DNA from: Lutjanus erythropterus
Lineage: Eukaryota; Chordata; Actinopteri; Lutjaniformes; Lutjanidae
Assembly (NCBI GenBank): GCA_020091685.1
Contig: CM034595.1
Location: forward strand, 11,088,525 to 11,152,524
Reading direction: 5' to 3'
Length of the DNA stretch: 64,000 nucleotides
Shown: one piece after another, positions 21,300-34,110 of the stretch
Numbering within the stretch: the stretch's first letter is position 1
How the letters are laid out: each line of letters starts with the position of its first letter
Notes under the pieces: model-generated
Database searches by the model: none
What the model was told of the DNA's origin: nothing
What the model saw: the letters and a program-made list of their open reading frames with translations, nothing else
Position numbers and translations under genes: made by a program

Positions 21300-23003
21300 G
21301 TTGCACTTTATTTTACAGTATGCAATAAGATTTATGCTGTACTTTGTATCAAATCAGACAAAAACTAGTAATAATATGTTCTTTATTAGTCAGTATTATA
21401 CCCTTATTAGTCTTATTATTTAAATGGGGAAATAGTAGATTTGTGTTTTCTTTTTAGTTTACAGTGCAGTTTTGTTGTAATGTGTCTTTAATTACCTTTT
21501 AATAAAGTCTAATATGTGTCCAGCAGTGGGAAATAATACACTTTATTTTACAGTACAGTTCTGTTTTAATGTGTCATTAATTGTCTTCTAAGAAAGTCTA
21601 GTAAGGGTTTAACTTTAGGAAATAATACACTTTATTTTACAGTATAGTTCTAGTATAATCAGAGTTGGATATAATGCATTATTAAGTGACAAGTATCTAG
21701 TTACTTTTCAAATTCAATAACGCTGTTATAATTATAAATACTGAAATTAAAAGAGCTTGTTACTAATTGCTTTATGGGGGAAAAGCCGACAACTTCAGAG
21801 GATTAAGGTTTGTTATCATCAACCACAGGTGACTGCTGTAGCCACAACACTGTGGCGAGCTCACCTGCAGCTTATATGGCATTTGTCACAACCTTTGGCT
21901 GTAATAACGTCACACGAGGCCCAAACAAAAGAATCACTGAATGCAACATCTGGAAGGATTACTGTGCATAACCTTCATCTGCGCTTTCTCAGCACAGTCA
22001 GCTTTATTTGTTCTCAGACTTCATCCCCTGATGGAGAATGTTAGATATTATGGAGATGTCAGACACTAAACATCTAATCAGTGCTAATACTGTGCGAATA
22101 GATAAAGGCATGCCGATGATACATTACATGCTTTGAATTTCTTAGATAGGGGGAAGTGGGGTGAGAGGAGTCAGTGGGTAAGTTGACCCAGCCTCTGTTT
22201 CTAGGCAGTTGTGCACAACTGTTGTCATGTAGCCATAAATTTAGGAAGCACCTATAATTTCTACCCAGCAGTGATGGATAGATAACATGTATAATAACTG
22301 TCAAATCAAAGTCGAAGCAAATTTATCCTGGTCTAAAAATAAGTATTATACATGTTGGTGATTTGCCAAAAACAAGTGAATCGTTTAGCCTGAATTGCTA
22401 AGCGAGACAGTTTTTTGTTTTGTTTGTTGGACCCCCTCAAAAATGCGATGGTTCATCTCAGGGGGCCATCCACTAACAAACGTCTATTATTATACTGATG
22501 CTTGATTTGAAGGCCTGCTGAAGCTACAATAAATGTGTCAAATATATCAAAAGTTTTAAAACATATCTATTGTTTTTTATTGGTTCATGACTTACTTTTC
22601 ATCATAGTGATGATGGCTAAAATGATAAGATGAAACTTGGGTTCATTTGTCTCACACTGCAGCAGCACTAAAATAATGTGTGCATTAACAGAGTATTGAA
22701 GCAAAAAAAGTAGTGTAAAAGTTACTTTCCCCAGTTACTAGTTACTCTTATAATGCAGTAACTCAGTAATTCAGTTACTTTTTGAGTGCCGTAACTAGTA
22801 ACTGTAACTAGTTACTAATTTTCAGGAACTTTTCCAACACTGGTTGTAATGTGTCCCAACTTACGTCTCATAATGTATAATGAAGGTTTAATAAAGGGTC
22901 TATTACTGTCAAATAAAGAACATATTATTCCTATTTTTTGACAAATTTGATACAAACTACAGCTTATTAAATCTTAGTAGTGTACTGCAAATAAAGTAGT
23001 TCT
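21300..23003. mobile_element. Foldback element with internal tandem repeats, split by a second element
   Basis: The left arm (21301-21412: GCACTTTATTTTACAGTATG, TTTGTATCAAATCAGACAAA, AATAATATGTTCTTTATTAG) is inverted at the right (22890-23000: ATAAAGAACATATTATTCCT, TTGACAAATTTGATACAAAC, GTACTGCAAATAAAGT). Inside the left half there are about three units of roughly 88-90 bases (starts near 21461, 21549, 21639), each with TTACAGTNNAGTT and TAATGTGTC words. The third unit is interrupted by an insertion at 21660-22846 and resumes as TTGTAATGTGTC. Confidence 0.75.
21660..22846. mobile_element. Inserted hAT-like element, AGTGTTGG end type
   Basis: Left end CAGAGTTGGATATAATGCAT and right end, on the complement, CCAGTGTTGGAAAAGTTCCT, followed by the alternating AGTAACT/AGTTACT words typical of this fish family (22700-22820). 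No open transposase is seen. It sits inside a tandem unit of the older element at 21300-23003. Confidence 0.65.
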
Positions 23004-23696
23004 TGATGATGTTGAATAATCAGTTACACTTTGACATCAGTGCATTATATTAACTCCACTGACTTGTTTCTCCAAGAAGGATTAACTCTGACAGAATGGT
23101 GTGTTTCTTCGCAACTCCTGTACTGTTTTTCATCACTTTGCCTTGATTGATCTCTGCCTGAAACAGACCCATGCAGCTAAGACCGTAACACAGAAACACA
23201 TCAGAGGAAAAGGGATGCACACCCCACCGTCTCTTTCACACACACAAAGACACACAGAGTATATAAACAGCACCCAGCCAGATTTAGAGTTAACAAGATA
23301 GGATGATGTGAATAGAGGGCTAGTGGGCATGCTCTGTGATTGACAGGCGGGCCGCTGTCAGCTCCTCCAGGCAGGCATCAGCGAGCAGCAGTCCTGCTAC
23401 TGTCAGAGCTCTGTTCTGGTCCACTGTGCCACACATACATATGCACATGGCCGAGCACACACTCAAATGCAAATGGGGATGGACACACACACATAAGCGC
23501 ATGCACGCATACATGTACGCACACACACAGACGCACACTCTTTTCTTTTTCTTTCTGTGTCACTCACACACACACATGCACTCACATACACTTTCTGTCC
23601 CTCTATGCCCCAGCTGTCAAAAGCCAGTTAAATAACGAGTCTGCTGCTCTCCTTCCTTTGCATAGAGGCTGAGGAGCTGGTTATTGCTTGTATGGA

Positions 23697-23698
<2 letters not shown>
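23004..23698. other. Intergenic, CA-rich stretch
   Basis: Contains scattered imperfect CACACA tracts (23240-23270, 23450-23590). Overlapping open frames here are repeat-driven. No gene seen. Confidence 0.5.

Positions 23699-23736
<38 letters not shown>
23699..23736. repeat. (GT)n microsatellite
   Basis: About 19 GT units. Confidence 0.97.
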
Positions 23737-23740
<4 letters not shown>

Positions 23741-24424
23741 ATGCTTTTTCTCCCAGCTGCAGCACGGTCAGCCACATGGGGAAACGTCTCATGAGACTGT
23801 GAGAATACCCAGGCATGCCTGCCCATCTCAGTTTAGATTGAGGCAGTGATAGGCAGCCTTGCACTATAGCTAACCTCCTATTTTAATGCACTCCCAGGAA
23901 AAAAAGTTTGTTATGTAGCAGTGCATCATATGTTTTGTCCTAGTTTATGCACCGTGGGACCTTGCCTGCCCAAAGGAGTTGTAGAAGCTTGTGATTTGTA
24001 AATGGATCTTCGTAAGTTATAGTACAGCATAATTTACCTCAGACAGATGTGGTCAGTACCATTATAAACATGACTTCCATGTGGCACAACATTTATTATT
24101 CACACACACATTTAAATATATCTGAGAGTCCAACATGTTTTATGCATTTAGTTTTGTGCAAAACCTGTATGGGCAGTTAAAGTGTGAAGTACCTGGAGCT
24201 GAGAGGGTTGCATATGATTGACAGAGAGTGGAGTTAGCAATGCACTTGTTCTCAGGTGAAGATTTATTTTGCTGTTAATCAGTCAGTAGAGATGAGAGCT
24301 GAGTGCAAATGTAAAACTGTAAGACTGTAGGGACTTAATGATATATGTTTCACTTTTGTTGTAAAGGTTTACTGCATGTCAAAGTCGATAAAGGAAATGC
24401 ACCACATTTGAATATTTATTCTAA

Positions 24425-24560
24425 CTGCATCAAGTTAGCTGCTCTGTGAGGCTGCACTTTGGGACAGCGTGAACTAGTCTCGCATAGCCAGACCTTTCTC
24501 CACAGCGCTCAGCACTGTCTCTACACATGATCATTCTGCCATAGGGGAAAACGCATGCTT
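24425..24560. repeat. Fragment of a dispersed fish repeat (TCTCGCATAGCCAGACC type)
   Basis: Contains CTGTGAGGCTGCACTTTGGG and AGTCTCGCATAGCCAGACCT, words I recall from abundant teleost MITE-like repeats. The boundaries are unclear. From memory only, without a database comparison. Confidence 0.4.
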
Positions 24561-27057
24561 TATTTGCATTCCCAAAACCAATCACAATTGCATCAAGCTA
24601 GACCCAGGACGCAGTGATAGTGTTCCTGCTGAATAATGTTGGAGGAACTTGTTTTGTGGACACTTGCATGTTGGGAGGCAAAACCTAGCATGAAAAGGCT
24701 AAATCCTGCAGAAGAAAATGGCTGCCGGCTGAAAACACAAAATGACATGACCCCAAGTTTAAAGTGTTCAACCACCTTAATTTAGCATGTTAGGATACTA
24801 AAATTTGAAATGGTCATTCAAGTACAGCTGAGGCTGATGGGAATGCAGGTAAAATTAACCTTTTATCTGTTGACAAATGGCAAGTGAATGGTCAGATTTT
24901 ACAATCCACTAACAGATTACCATTTTTTATGGTAAGTGAAACAAATCTACCAGCAACTTGCATATTTTACCAGCATTAGGCCAGGTACATCTAAGTCAGT
25001 CCTGTGGGAATGTTATTAGAATTGCAGGCATTTTGGTGTAATTCAGTACTGGATAAATGTTATCAAATGCTAGTTAACTATCTACATCAATTATTCATGA
25101 GCTAGCATTTTGCTAAAAATAGTTATTTGCTTACTTAGAAGATGTAACCCTGTCTGTCACTTTACAGAAACAGTAAATTTGACAGAGAACACAGAACAAG
25201 AAAGGGCAGGACTTGAGAAGGGACAATTCATTCTAAAGTCCCTCAAAAAATATGTTTCTTCTTTGTCAAGGTGGATGTTTGAGTTTTATTGTGCAGAATG
25301 ATGTATGTTTTACACTGGAGTATGTTTTCATATTCATCACTTAAGTTTCTCTGTTCTATTGAAAATTATTATATTATATTATATTATTTTATATGAGAGC
25401 TACAGTATGTTATATTGTGTTATCAGTCAGTATTATGTGTTCATACAATTATGAATGCTTCACGCACTTTACTAACTTTTGCCTTCATACAGCCCACACA
25501 ATTGATTTACCGTTGCAGATCACATCTCTTCATCATTTGAGTCTTCACTCAGGTCTGACTCCCATTACAATCTTTGACATCTGACTCTGTTACCAAACGC
25601 TGATAATGCCCATTAACAGAACGCTTTGAATATATCCGCCTGATTGCAAAACTCTCCGGCTTTTTAGTCTTAATGACAGAATCTGCAAATATAATTACTG
25701 CAGCAAGAAAAACCCAGCCAGAGATAGCGGAGAGAAGCTGTCATCTGCTATTGTTTTCCAGTCCGTGTCCTCCAACTGAACTTCACCACCGACAGTTTAA
25801 TTGGTTTCAGGAGTCGGTGTGAAGAGGAGTCATGACCTTGATCTTTCTCCTGATAAGTGATTTTTTTAACCAACTATACATGCAAATATGCAGAGTGTGT
25901 GTGTATGTGTGTTCGAGAGTTGCACGGAGGTAAACAGATACAGATTGTCTCATTTTATTGTGTGTTTAGTGGCTGATTAGAGGCCTAATTAAATACAGTG
26001 TTAGTGAGTTCAGAGGCAAACAGAGGAGACACTGACCTCTGCGACTTCTAATGCACCCGGGATCATCTGAACAAAGAGAGTCGATGCACACAGGCTGATA
26101 GAGAACATGCATTCAGAGACTTTGAACAAACAAGCATCATCAGACCTTTATCACCAGAACCTGTCCTAATTCACTCTTCACCTTGCATGATAAATATTAA
26201 TAGGAGGGCAGGGGAAATTACAAAACTAAACATTAGCGCATGATGATGTTGGCTTCATTTCAGGCCCGCAAAAACGCAAACACTCAGTATATATAAACAC
26301 CAGTAAAAATGTCACAATCTTACCCAAGACTAACTGTGCGAGCTACAATCTCAAAGTCACTGGACGTCACACTTATTCCTTCTGAAACTCTGCAGAAACG
26401 CGTGTCAAAACATTTTGGGTTTCGCAGACATTTCTGCTGTCAGTAGCCATCAACAGCTAATCACATTATTAACGCACGCCCTCTGTTGTGCTGATGTAAC
26501 AGATGTGCGTTTCAGAGTGATAATGAAATAGTTAACGTGAGAATGTTGAGGTTCTTGTATGAAGTCGATGTTTGGGCTGTGATAGTATGTAAGAGCACGT
26601 TTCACTTAAAACTTATGGAGTGGAAGTCTCAGTCTGTCTGAGCCTCGTCTTGTCACTGAAGGGTGTGATCCTGCAACTCCTGCCTGGAGACAGCAAAGTG
26701 GATGATTAAAAAAATCACATTGCATTCATCACTGGTTGAAGGTAAACTCAGACATTATTACAGCTTTTAAGTGGGTGGTGCCATTTTTGGAAAGCTACAG
26801 TATATTAAAAGAATACTCCAGAAGTTCAAGCCTGGTCCCACTAAAGAGCATATAAATAACACGCCAATGTCTTAAGTCATTTTGCATGTTATAACAGTGC
26901 CTTTTTTTTTGCTTTTGCATGTAATTTCTTTCCATTTAGACTGACTTATGCATATATAATACAGAAATTAATGTCAGGTGATGCAGTATAAAGAGCGACA
27001 AAGTCTGAATACAGGAGGTTGGAATGGATAGATGTGCCAAACAAACTTTCACCCAAA
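24561..27057. other. Intergenic, nothing firmly recognised
   Basis: No exon homology. Parts (25590-25870, 25960-26260) lack recognisable repeats and could hold conserved non-coding elements, but nothing in the sequence itself proves it. Confidence 0.3.
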
Positions 27058-27200
27058 AGACTGGGTTTATCTTAACCCAAACCACAATCTTTCCTAAAAC
27101 TTAACAAATTTTGCACCTAAACCTACCAAACTGTGACTGTTTTACAATGTTAACTATGGTCAAAATCACCATGGCTGTGATGGTCACCTGACTAAAGTTA
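27058..27200. repeat. Dispersed repeat fragment with AACCCAAACCACAAT words
   Basis: The run CTTAACCCAAACCACAATCT, then ACCTAAACCTACCAAACTG and AATGTTAACTATGGTC, matches a common percomorph repeat as I remember it. Limits approximate. Confidence 0.45.
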
Positions 27201-28832
27201 CAACCTCCAAAATTCAGAAGATGTGCCAGACTAAACTGGATTAAATGACAGGTGAAAACTTAAAATGTGTCTATATTACATATGAAATGTCCTTAAAGTG
27301 GCATGCTATTGATACTCCCTCCCATGAGATCACTCAGAACTGCACTTCCACAAAGTGGGGAGACTTGCAGAGACATATAGAGCCAAATCAAATTTGACTT
27401 TTAGTGCGTCCAGTATGTGGCAAGCTTCAAAATGCCGCAACCCATTATGTCCCATAATGCAACTCAATAGCATAATTTGTTTGACTTCCCTGCCAGTGGT
27501 AGATTTCCACGTCTTTCAGTCTCCACTCACAGTTTGTAACATAGCCTGTCTCCCAAACTTTTGTAGTCTCATAGAAAAAACTGAACCTCATGTGTAAAAT
27601 TGGTGGAATGCCCTTTCATCAAATGATGTAATGGTGTTTTGAAATGTTATGAAATGTAAACCAAAAGCAGCAAATAAATGTATTATTTAACACCATAGCT
27701 GCAGACAACTGACTACATAATTGTAGTAAAGATGCAGCTGGAGCCTTGAGATAATAAGGGACACTTCAACCCAGATGCTTCTTGTGACAATAGAAGAGGA
27801 GGAGCAGAGAGCTGTTGTAAAACCCCACAATGAAAATGTCTAATTTTCAGAAAACTGTCTTAAGCTTGGTAACATGCATTTTTTTTTGGTTTATTTTTCT
27901 TCTGAAAGGATTACCTAACTTAAGAGGAGCAGACAATCCTTAATGCAGTCATTACATGTCCTCTTTAATAAGCTTTTAATCTTTAAATCTTGAAAATTGC
28001 AAAACAGTCGTAATTTCCCCACAGCAGTGATTAAACTGGTAGTATCTAGTCAAACAACAAAGGTCAAAATTAGGTATGCTGACTGGATCAAAAGAAAAGA
28101 ATTACTGACCTGAATCTACCTCAGTCCAAGGTTTTGTTAGGATTTTCAGTGGCTCACAGTCACTTTTCCCACAGAACTCAGCTGTTGAGACTCATCATCA
28201 GAACTTGAGGCAGGAGAACTTTTCATATTTTAACATCTCCGCTAAGCCTGACAGAGTTGACAATGATAATGACGCCTCAGTCTCAATGGCAAAGCAGTAA
28301 GTCCCATCCTCATCTGAAAAGACAGAAAATAGCAGACGATAATAGTTTTTGTCCAAGTAATAAATTGAAATGAAGAACTTAACCAACTAGAGAATGATAT
28401 GAAAATCATGCCCGATGCCTCTGCAGAATGAAGTGAGACGGGATACAGCAAACAAATACCTGTATATGGCTGAATGAGTGTACTAACAATATGGCAAATG
28501 GGAATTATGTCAATGTAACAATGTCAACATTAAAGAGGTTTAATTAGAAATATGTGAATGGAAATTTGAGAGAAAAAGCATGGATTACTGCAGTATAAGG
28601 ATGTGCAAAGAAACTGATAAAATACAGCATTACAGTGTATTAGGGAATATATATACGTACACAAGCACAAATGGTGCAATCTGAATATGCTTGTTATATT
28701 TAAAAAATTATTTGCAAAATGTTTTTACTGTTTAATTTTACTTTTATCTACTACCTTTTACAAGAACTTAATTTTAGTATTATATCATAATTCATGGCAA
28801 TTTAAGATTATTCCTTTCAACTGAAGGTGCAA
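27201..28832. other. Intergenic, nothing recognised
   Basis: AT-rich, with short chance reading frames only. Confidence 0.35.
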
Positions 28833-28953
<121 letters not shown>

Positions 28954-29559
28954 GTGAAGTACAATATGAGGATGTGAAAATATAATATGATGTTAATACA
29001 ACATGAATATTGGGATAGAAAATAACATTTGCTCAATTTATATAAACTGTATAAACTTTATAAACCATGCCCACTTCTGGTCTTCTATGCGTATACAGAT
29101 ACAGAGACAGATCATTTCATTGGTTGAACAGATGCAGATACAAATAATGTCTGTGCATCTCTAGTACATATGATATGAACAGATACCAGGCATAAAATAT
29201 ATACTATTGTAACAAAATGGGAAACATATTTCATGTTAAAACATTTTGGAAATCACTGCCGCAGGATGTGAAAACAACTTATTGGATGGACACACATGCA
29301 GTGGGTATGAAAACTATAAATGTACTGCAAAAACATACATCTCATGAACAAATATCCATTACACAGAGGCAGATAACATAATGTACATACTGATATAAAG
29401 GTGAGGCGACTCAGCTGTATGCAGTGCACAGAGGCTGTGAGGGTGCAAATCTGCATTGTTGTATGCTGTCAGTGTCATTATCAGTCATCTAAGCCGAGGG
29501 AGGAAATTGTTTAAAATGAGCTAAAATATCACTGCAGTGGCTAAACCTTTGATTTCCAT

Positions 29560-30110
29560 TTAGCTCATGTTCCTCCTCAGGCCCATGAAGGCTATTTCAC
29601 ATGCAAACCCCCTCCGCTGCTGCCCCCCAACCCCACCTTTTTTATTCCCCAACCCTCTCATCCCCTCTCCACCCCATTTGCGCCAACAATACCCCTCGCG
29701 CCGCACCGCCCCACTCTCAACAGGCTTCTGTGGAATTTATTCAAATATTTTGACATTTCGCCTCCCCTCACTTCCCGAGCAGAAATGATTTGTGACAGCT
29801 GGAGATGGGCTCGGTCGGAGGAGCTTCCTCCAACACCCTGCCTTCTTCTTCCCCCCGTCCTTCTTTGTAGAAAGGCCGATTTTTCTCTTTCGACTCCCAT
29901 CGTTTTTTTTCCCTCCTCCTTTATTCACCGCTGCTCCTCCTGTCAGCCGGCAAAGGCCTTGAAAGCTCCTCTCGACTTTTTTTTCCATGTGACTCCACAG
30001 TGTGATAGACAAACTGGGTGATATTCCTCTATTTGTTGACATTTTGTGTTTGCTGTCTTTTTTTGTGCCTTTTGCTCAGTGCCCACCTACTGTTTGATCC
30101 TGTGCTGACA
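29560..30110. other. C/T-rich intergenic stretch
   Basis: Pyrimidine-rich on the plus strand (long CCCC and CTCC runs) and GC-richer than its surroundings. Open frames on both strands here have biased composition and no homology I recognise. Possibly regulatory or simply low complexity. Confidence 0.35.
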
Positions 30111-30299
30111 CCATGTACGGCAGCCCAGAGGGTAATCCTCCATCCTGCCCTTTCATCTGAATCCTCTGAATCTATGGTGCAACTAAATGACAGCTTTTTA
30201 TTGTTTTTAGAGGATGAGAATATTGATTAAATTATCACTACTGTAGCATATGATGATGTACATGCATACAATGAAATCTGGACTACCAACACTTTCAAG

Positions 30300-30740
30300 G
30301 TGTTTTATTTTCCCTCATGCATATCAATAAGAGATAAACTGATAGAGCATCAGAATGAAGAAGCGCTGCATCAGGCGATGCTGCCTGTGACAGCAGCATG
30401 CGGACTACAGCACAGTGCACTGACAACAAAGACTCCATTTGAATAATGCTGCTCATTAGTTGGGGGACAGGGCCTTTTTCTGTTGGCGCCTGTCCCTGGT
30501 CACTTTGCACCGCTGCGATAGACAAACACACACACTCAACACCAAGGTTGTCATCCATCACCGCACCGAGAGAAAGGTACGAGCTGCCCAAGACAAATGC
30601 GTCTTTCTGTTTTTTTATTTCATCCACGATGATTAGACATTTCCTCTTGGTGAGCATCACAGCATCCATGCAGAGAGAATAAAATGACGCCAGTTCTCTC
30701 ATACTGTACACGGCGCCATCTGAAAGAGCTATTGAAGAAA
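30300..30740. promoter_or_regulatory. Candidate conserved non-coding element
   Basis: Balanced base composition without any recognised repeat, and a POU/octamer-like ATGCATATCAATAA at 30317-30330. A 138-codon minus-strand open frame crosses it but shows no homology I recognise. The regulatory call is inference from composition, motif and position between fbxl4 and faxc. Confidence 0.2.
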
Positions 30741-30946
30741 GATCTGAAAATCCAGTGGAGACTTGAGCTTCTGGAAATTCTTTATCAACTCCCGTATCAA
30801 CACACTAAACAATAATGAACCTCCGGGCACAGACACAAAAGCACTTATCAGTACAATTTGGCATTCAAATAGGATGTTTCGTTTCCAAATAAGAGGAGTC
30901 TCAGATGCTGGACTCTCAGTACGTCTGTTTGGCTTTCGATATTCAG

Positions 30947-32792
30947 TTAAAAGAATAGTTCAACATTTTGGGAAATATGCTTATTGGGTTTCTTGCTGAG
31001 AGTTAGATGAGAATATTGACACCACTCTCTGTATATATGTCTGTATGGGAAATATGAAGCTATTGCCAGCAGCCTGTTAGCTTAGCATGAAAACTGGCTC
31101 TGTGTGAAGATAACAAAAAGCATCCCACCAACACCTTTAAAACTGACTAATTAATGTGTTGTGTCTCATTTGTTTAATCTGTACAAAAACCAAAGTGTAA
31201 AAACAAGCCAAGAAATAGTCTGGTGCATAACTCAATGTGTTGATTTCATGCTTTTGGTCTTTTGTAAGGATTAAATAAGACAAACAATAACATTTATTAA
31301 AGTTATACTATGTAACATTGCCACATTAAAATGTCTGTTTGTTTCAAATTTTGCATTTACATTATCCCAAATGTTTCCAACAATTGAAACCCAAGGAATC
31401 TATTAATTATTCAAGGTAACAGTGCATTTCCTGCTAGCTGATGCTAGCTAGTGGCTAGTTGATAAAACTTCTGGGAAAACAGGATACATCAGATATGTCA
31501 AAAACTGAGGAAGGATGTCAGCGCCTGTGATTTTACATAACACAAATAAAATTTTAATATTATCTCATCCATGAACATGATTTTTGCCTGAGTCATGTCA
31601 GATAAATTTTCATCATCTGCGGTGGCTGTTTAAAAGTGAAGAAGACAACTTTCATGATCCCATCGACATCATCTAGCTACAGCTTTTGTTATCATTTTAA
31701 TATGAAACAGACCCTTAACAGCAGAACTTACAAGCTGTGTGATTTAAAAAAAATAGTTGAGCATTTTCGGAAATACATTTATTTGCTTTCTTGCTGAGTG
31801 TTAAATGAGAAGATTAATACCATTCTCATGTCTGTGTGGTAAATATAATATAACAGCCAGTTATCTCAGCTTAGCATAAAGACTGGCTTTGTGCGAAGGT
31901 GACAAAATCATCTCACCTCACCTCTAAAACTTCTTAATTAATATTATTATATAATTAACTTTATATCTCATTTGCTTAATCCATACAAAATCATAGCAGC
32001 CACTTGGAGCTACTTCATATTTAGGCTTTACCATATACAACATTTTTTTTCCCAGGATGGTGATGGTGATAGCAAACCCTACCCAGTCTCACTCCTCATG
32101 CCCACTCCAAAAGGCCCAAACTAGTGAAAATAATGAGCACGAGCCACTCAGAGTAGGATGGGTCACGACTTCACCCTCGTAGGAAAAAAAAACATACAGA
32201 TATGAGAGTGGTATCAGTGTAATGCTGCATTCACATGCTCCTTGGCTGGTACCTTTTCCCATGTTGGGAAGTCGTTCTTCTGACTTTAGTGCGATCATGT
32301 GCTTTTAGTCATAATGTGGAAACAACATGGACACTACAAAGAATACGGGTGGGTGAGGTTGTTGTTGAACTTGTAGCATATGGGTGATGTTGTCCCAGAT
32401 GCTACAAAACCAGTACCTTACATTCCCTAAAACCAATAAATATTGCTGTCCTTACTTGTTAAGGATGTTATCAGGGTGGCTAATCTATCTCACTCTATAT
32501 GGACAGAAATGGTTGGTTACAACCTTATACCGTATTACAAATTACATGTGAGCAAGATTGATATGCAGTACGAGAAAATAATGAAAAGTTTTATTACCAA
32601 CAACCAAACTTTCGTCTGCCATGTTTCTTTTTTATTTTCAAGTTATTGTTCTAACTGTAGGTGGTATTAATGTGAATTTTCCCAGTGGGAAACTAATTTT
32701 TCTGATTATTCTGACATGACACAAATGCAGTATATCTCTACGTAAACAAAGCAAATAAGTGAATTCTCAAAAACATGTAACTATTCCTTTAA
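30947..32792. mobile_element. TTAA-ended composite with two related internal segments
   Basis: The left end TTAAAAGAATAGTTCAACAT and the right end (complement TTAAAGGAATAGTTACATG) form imperfect terminal inverted repeats. Two related segments lie inside in the same orientation, 30947-31215 and 31745-31995. Both carry GGAAATA, TTTCTTGCTGAG, TTAGCATRAARACTGGCT and ATTAATNTGT-type words of a very common percomorph repeat. It may be a tandem or nested pair rather than one element. Confidence 0.5.
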
Positions 32793-33109
32793 CTTGACCT
32801 TTTTAATCATTGTACCATTGGGAATGTAAAGGTACATAAACATGAGCAACAACTCGCAGTATCAGTCAAATCCATCTGCAAGAACGTGCATGAGCACATC
32901 TCTAAGAGAATTTAATTAGTCAAGGGCTAATCCTTTATGCAAATGAAAATCCTGAAAACAGAATAATTTGATTTAAAAAAGAATACAGGAACATTGTGAC
33001 TGTTTTAACAGACCTGAGGAAAATCCAACTGTAGCTCTATAAAAGGAGAGGATCAGTCATCTGCCAAGGACAGCCGGAGCTAATAAGTGTGTAACATGAT
33101 AGAAAAGAA

Positions 33110-34110
33110 AATTAGTTCATAGCTGTCATCTTCTTGATGAAGAGGCAATCAAAATCAAAGTGAATCATTCCGTGAGGAGGATTGTGTTTTGGAATTCAAA
33201 CGGGCAATGCTTCAATATGACAAATCAGCCGGTGTGGTGCATGTTGATTGATTCCATCCATGAAAACCTAATAGATTTAGCCCTCTGTGAATTTGGCTCT
33301 CATTAACCTCGCAGCGTTTTCATATGAGAATGTATTGGAGCCATTTTATCCACCACTCAAAGGCAATTCACTGGGTGATAAATCCTTTGGCTTATCTGGC
33401 TGCAGGTGACAGCACAGCAGAGCACTGAGGCTGACTGGGGCACAAACACAGAAACACACACAAAAAATGCACGCGCGCACACACATCGTCACATTCCACA
33501 TAAACAACGCACGTTCTGCAGAGGCACACGCGCACGTTTTCTTGAAGGGGTCGCCATGGTGACCCATGAGCGGAAAAACCTTGTGATCCGACCGGAACCG
33601 AAGACATGCTCCTCGACCCGAGCGACCAGCCGCAACAGAAAAATCTTCCTCTCAGCCCCCCGAAAAAGAAGAGGAGGAAGAAGAAGGAGGGGGGAAAAAA
33701 AAAAAAACAGAATTCAATTACACAGTCGAAACCCACTCCTTGCCCTCCGGGAGTGATATCAGCACCATTTAAAAGTCTGATTACTCACAAAACCAATAAC
33801 ATTTTGACTCCTTGGTAATGGACCAGTAGATTAGAAAATTTAGATTACATTTAACTGCCTGTAGATTCTCATTAAAACGCCACCAACTAGTTAGAAACAA
33901 TAGGTAATTAAGAGTGTAATGAAGCGCAGTAGCGTTAGCGCACGTCGGCTGTATGCTACTCTTGTGGGACCCAGCCTTACTTTGCTCTTATCCTGCAGCA
34001 AAGCCATACCAGCGTCTCATTTGGGCAATACGACATATTTAATTAGATTAATGAATTTCGGTGGCGTCTCTGCGGGGTTGGTTGTGCTCCTCGCGGTGAC
34101 AGTATAACAA
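33110..34110. promoter_or_regulatory. Candidate regulatory region with homeodomain-type sites
   Basis: Mostly free of recognised repeats apart from a short CA-rich tract (33440-33485) and an A run near 33695. It contains GGTAATTAAG (33902-33911) and TTTAATTAGATTAATGAATT (34037-34056), a tight cluster of TAAT cores. Function is inferred only. Confidence 0.22.

Noticed and set aside
23320..23864. Several overlapping His/Thr or Cys/Val repeat frames
   Set aside because: Direct translations of CA/GT microsatellites.
30295..30711. 138-codon minus-strand open frame
   Set aside because: No recognisable domain and no clear splice context; more plausibly chance openness in balanced-composition non-coding DNA. 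Kept only as a candidate regulatory block.
33392..33818. Open frames of 70-116 codons on both strands
   Set aside because: Driven by CA-rich and A/G-rich low-complexity DNA, with no homology recognised.
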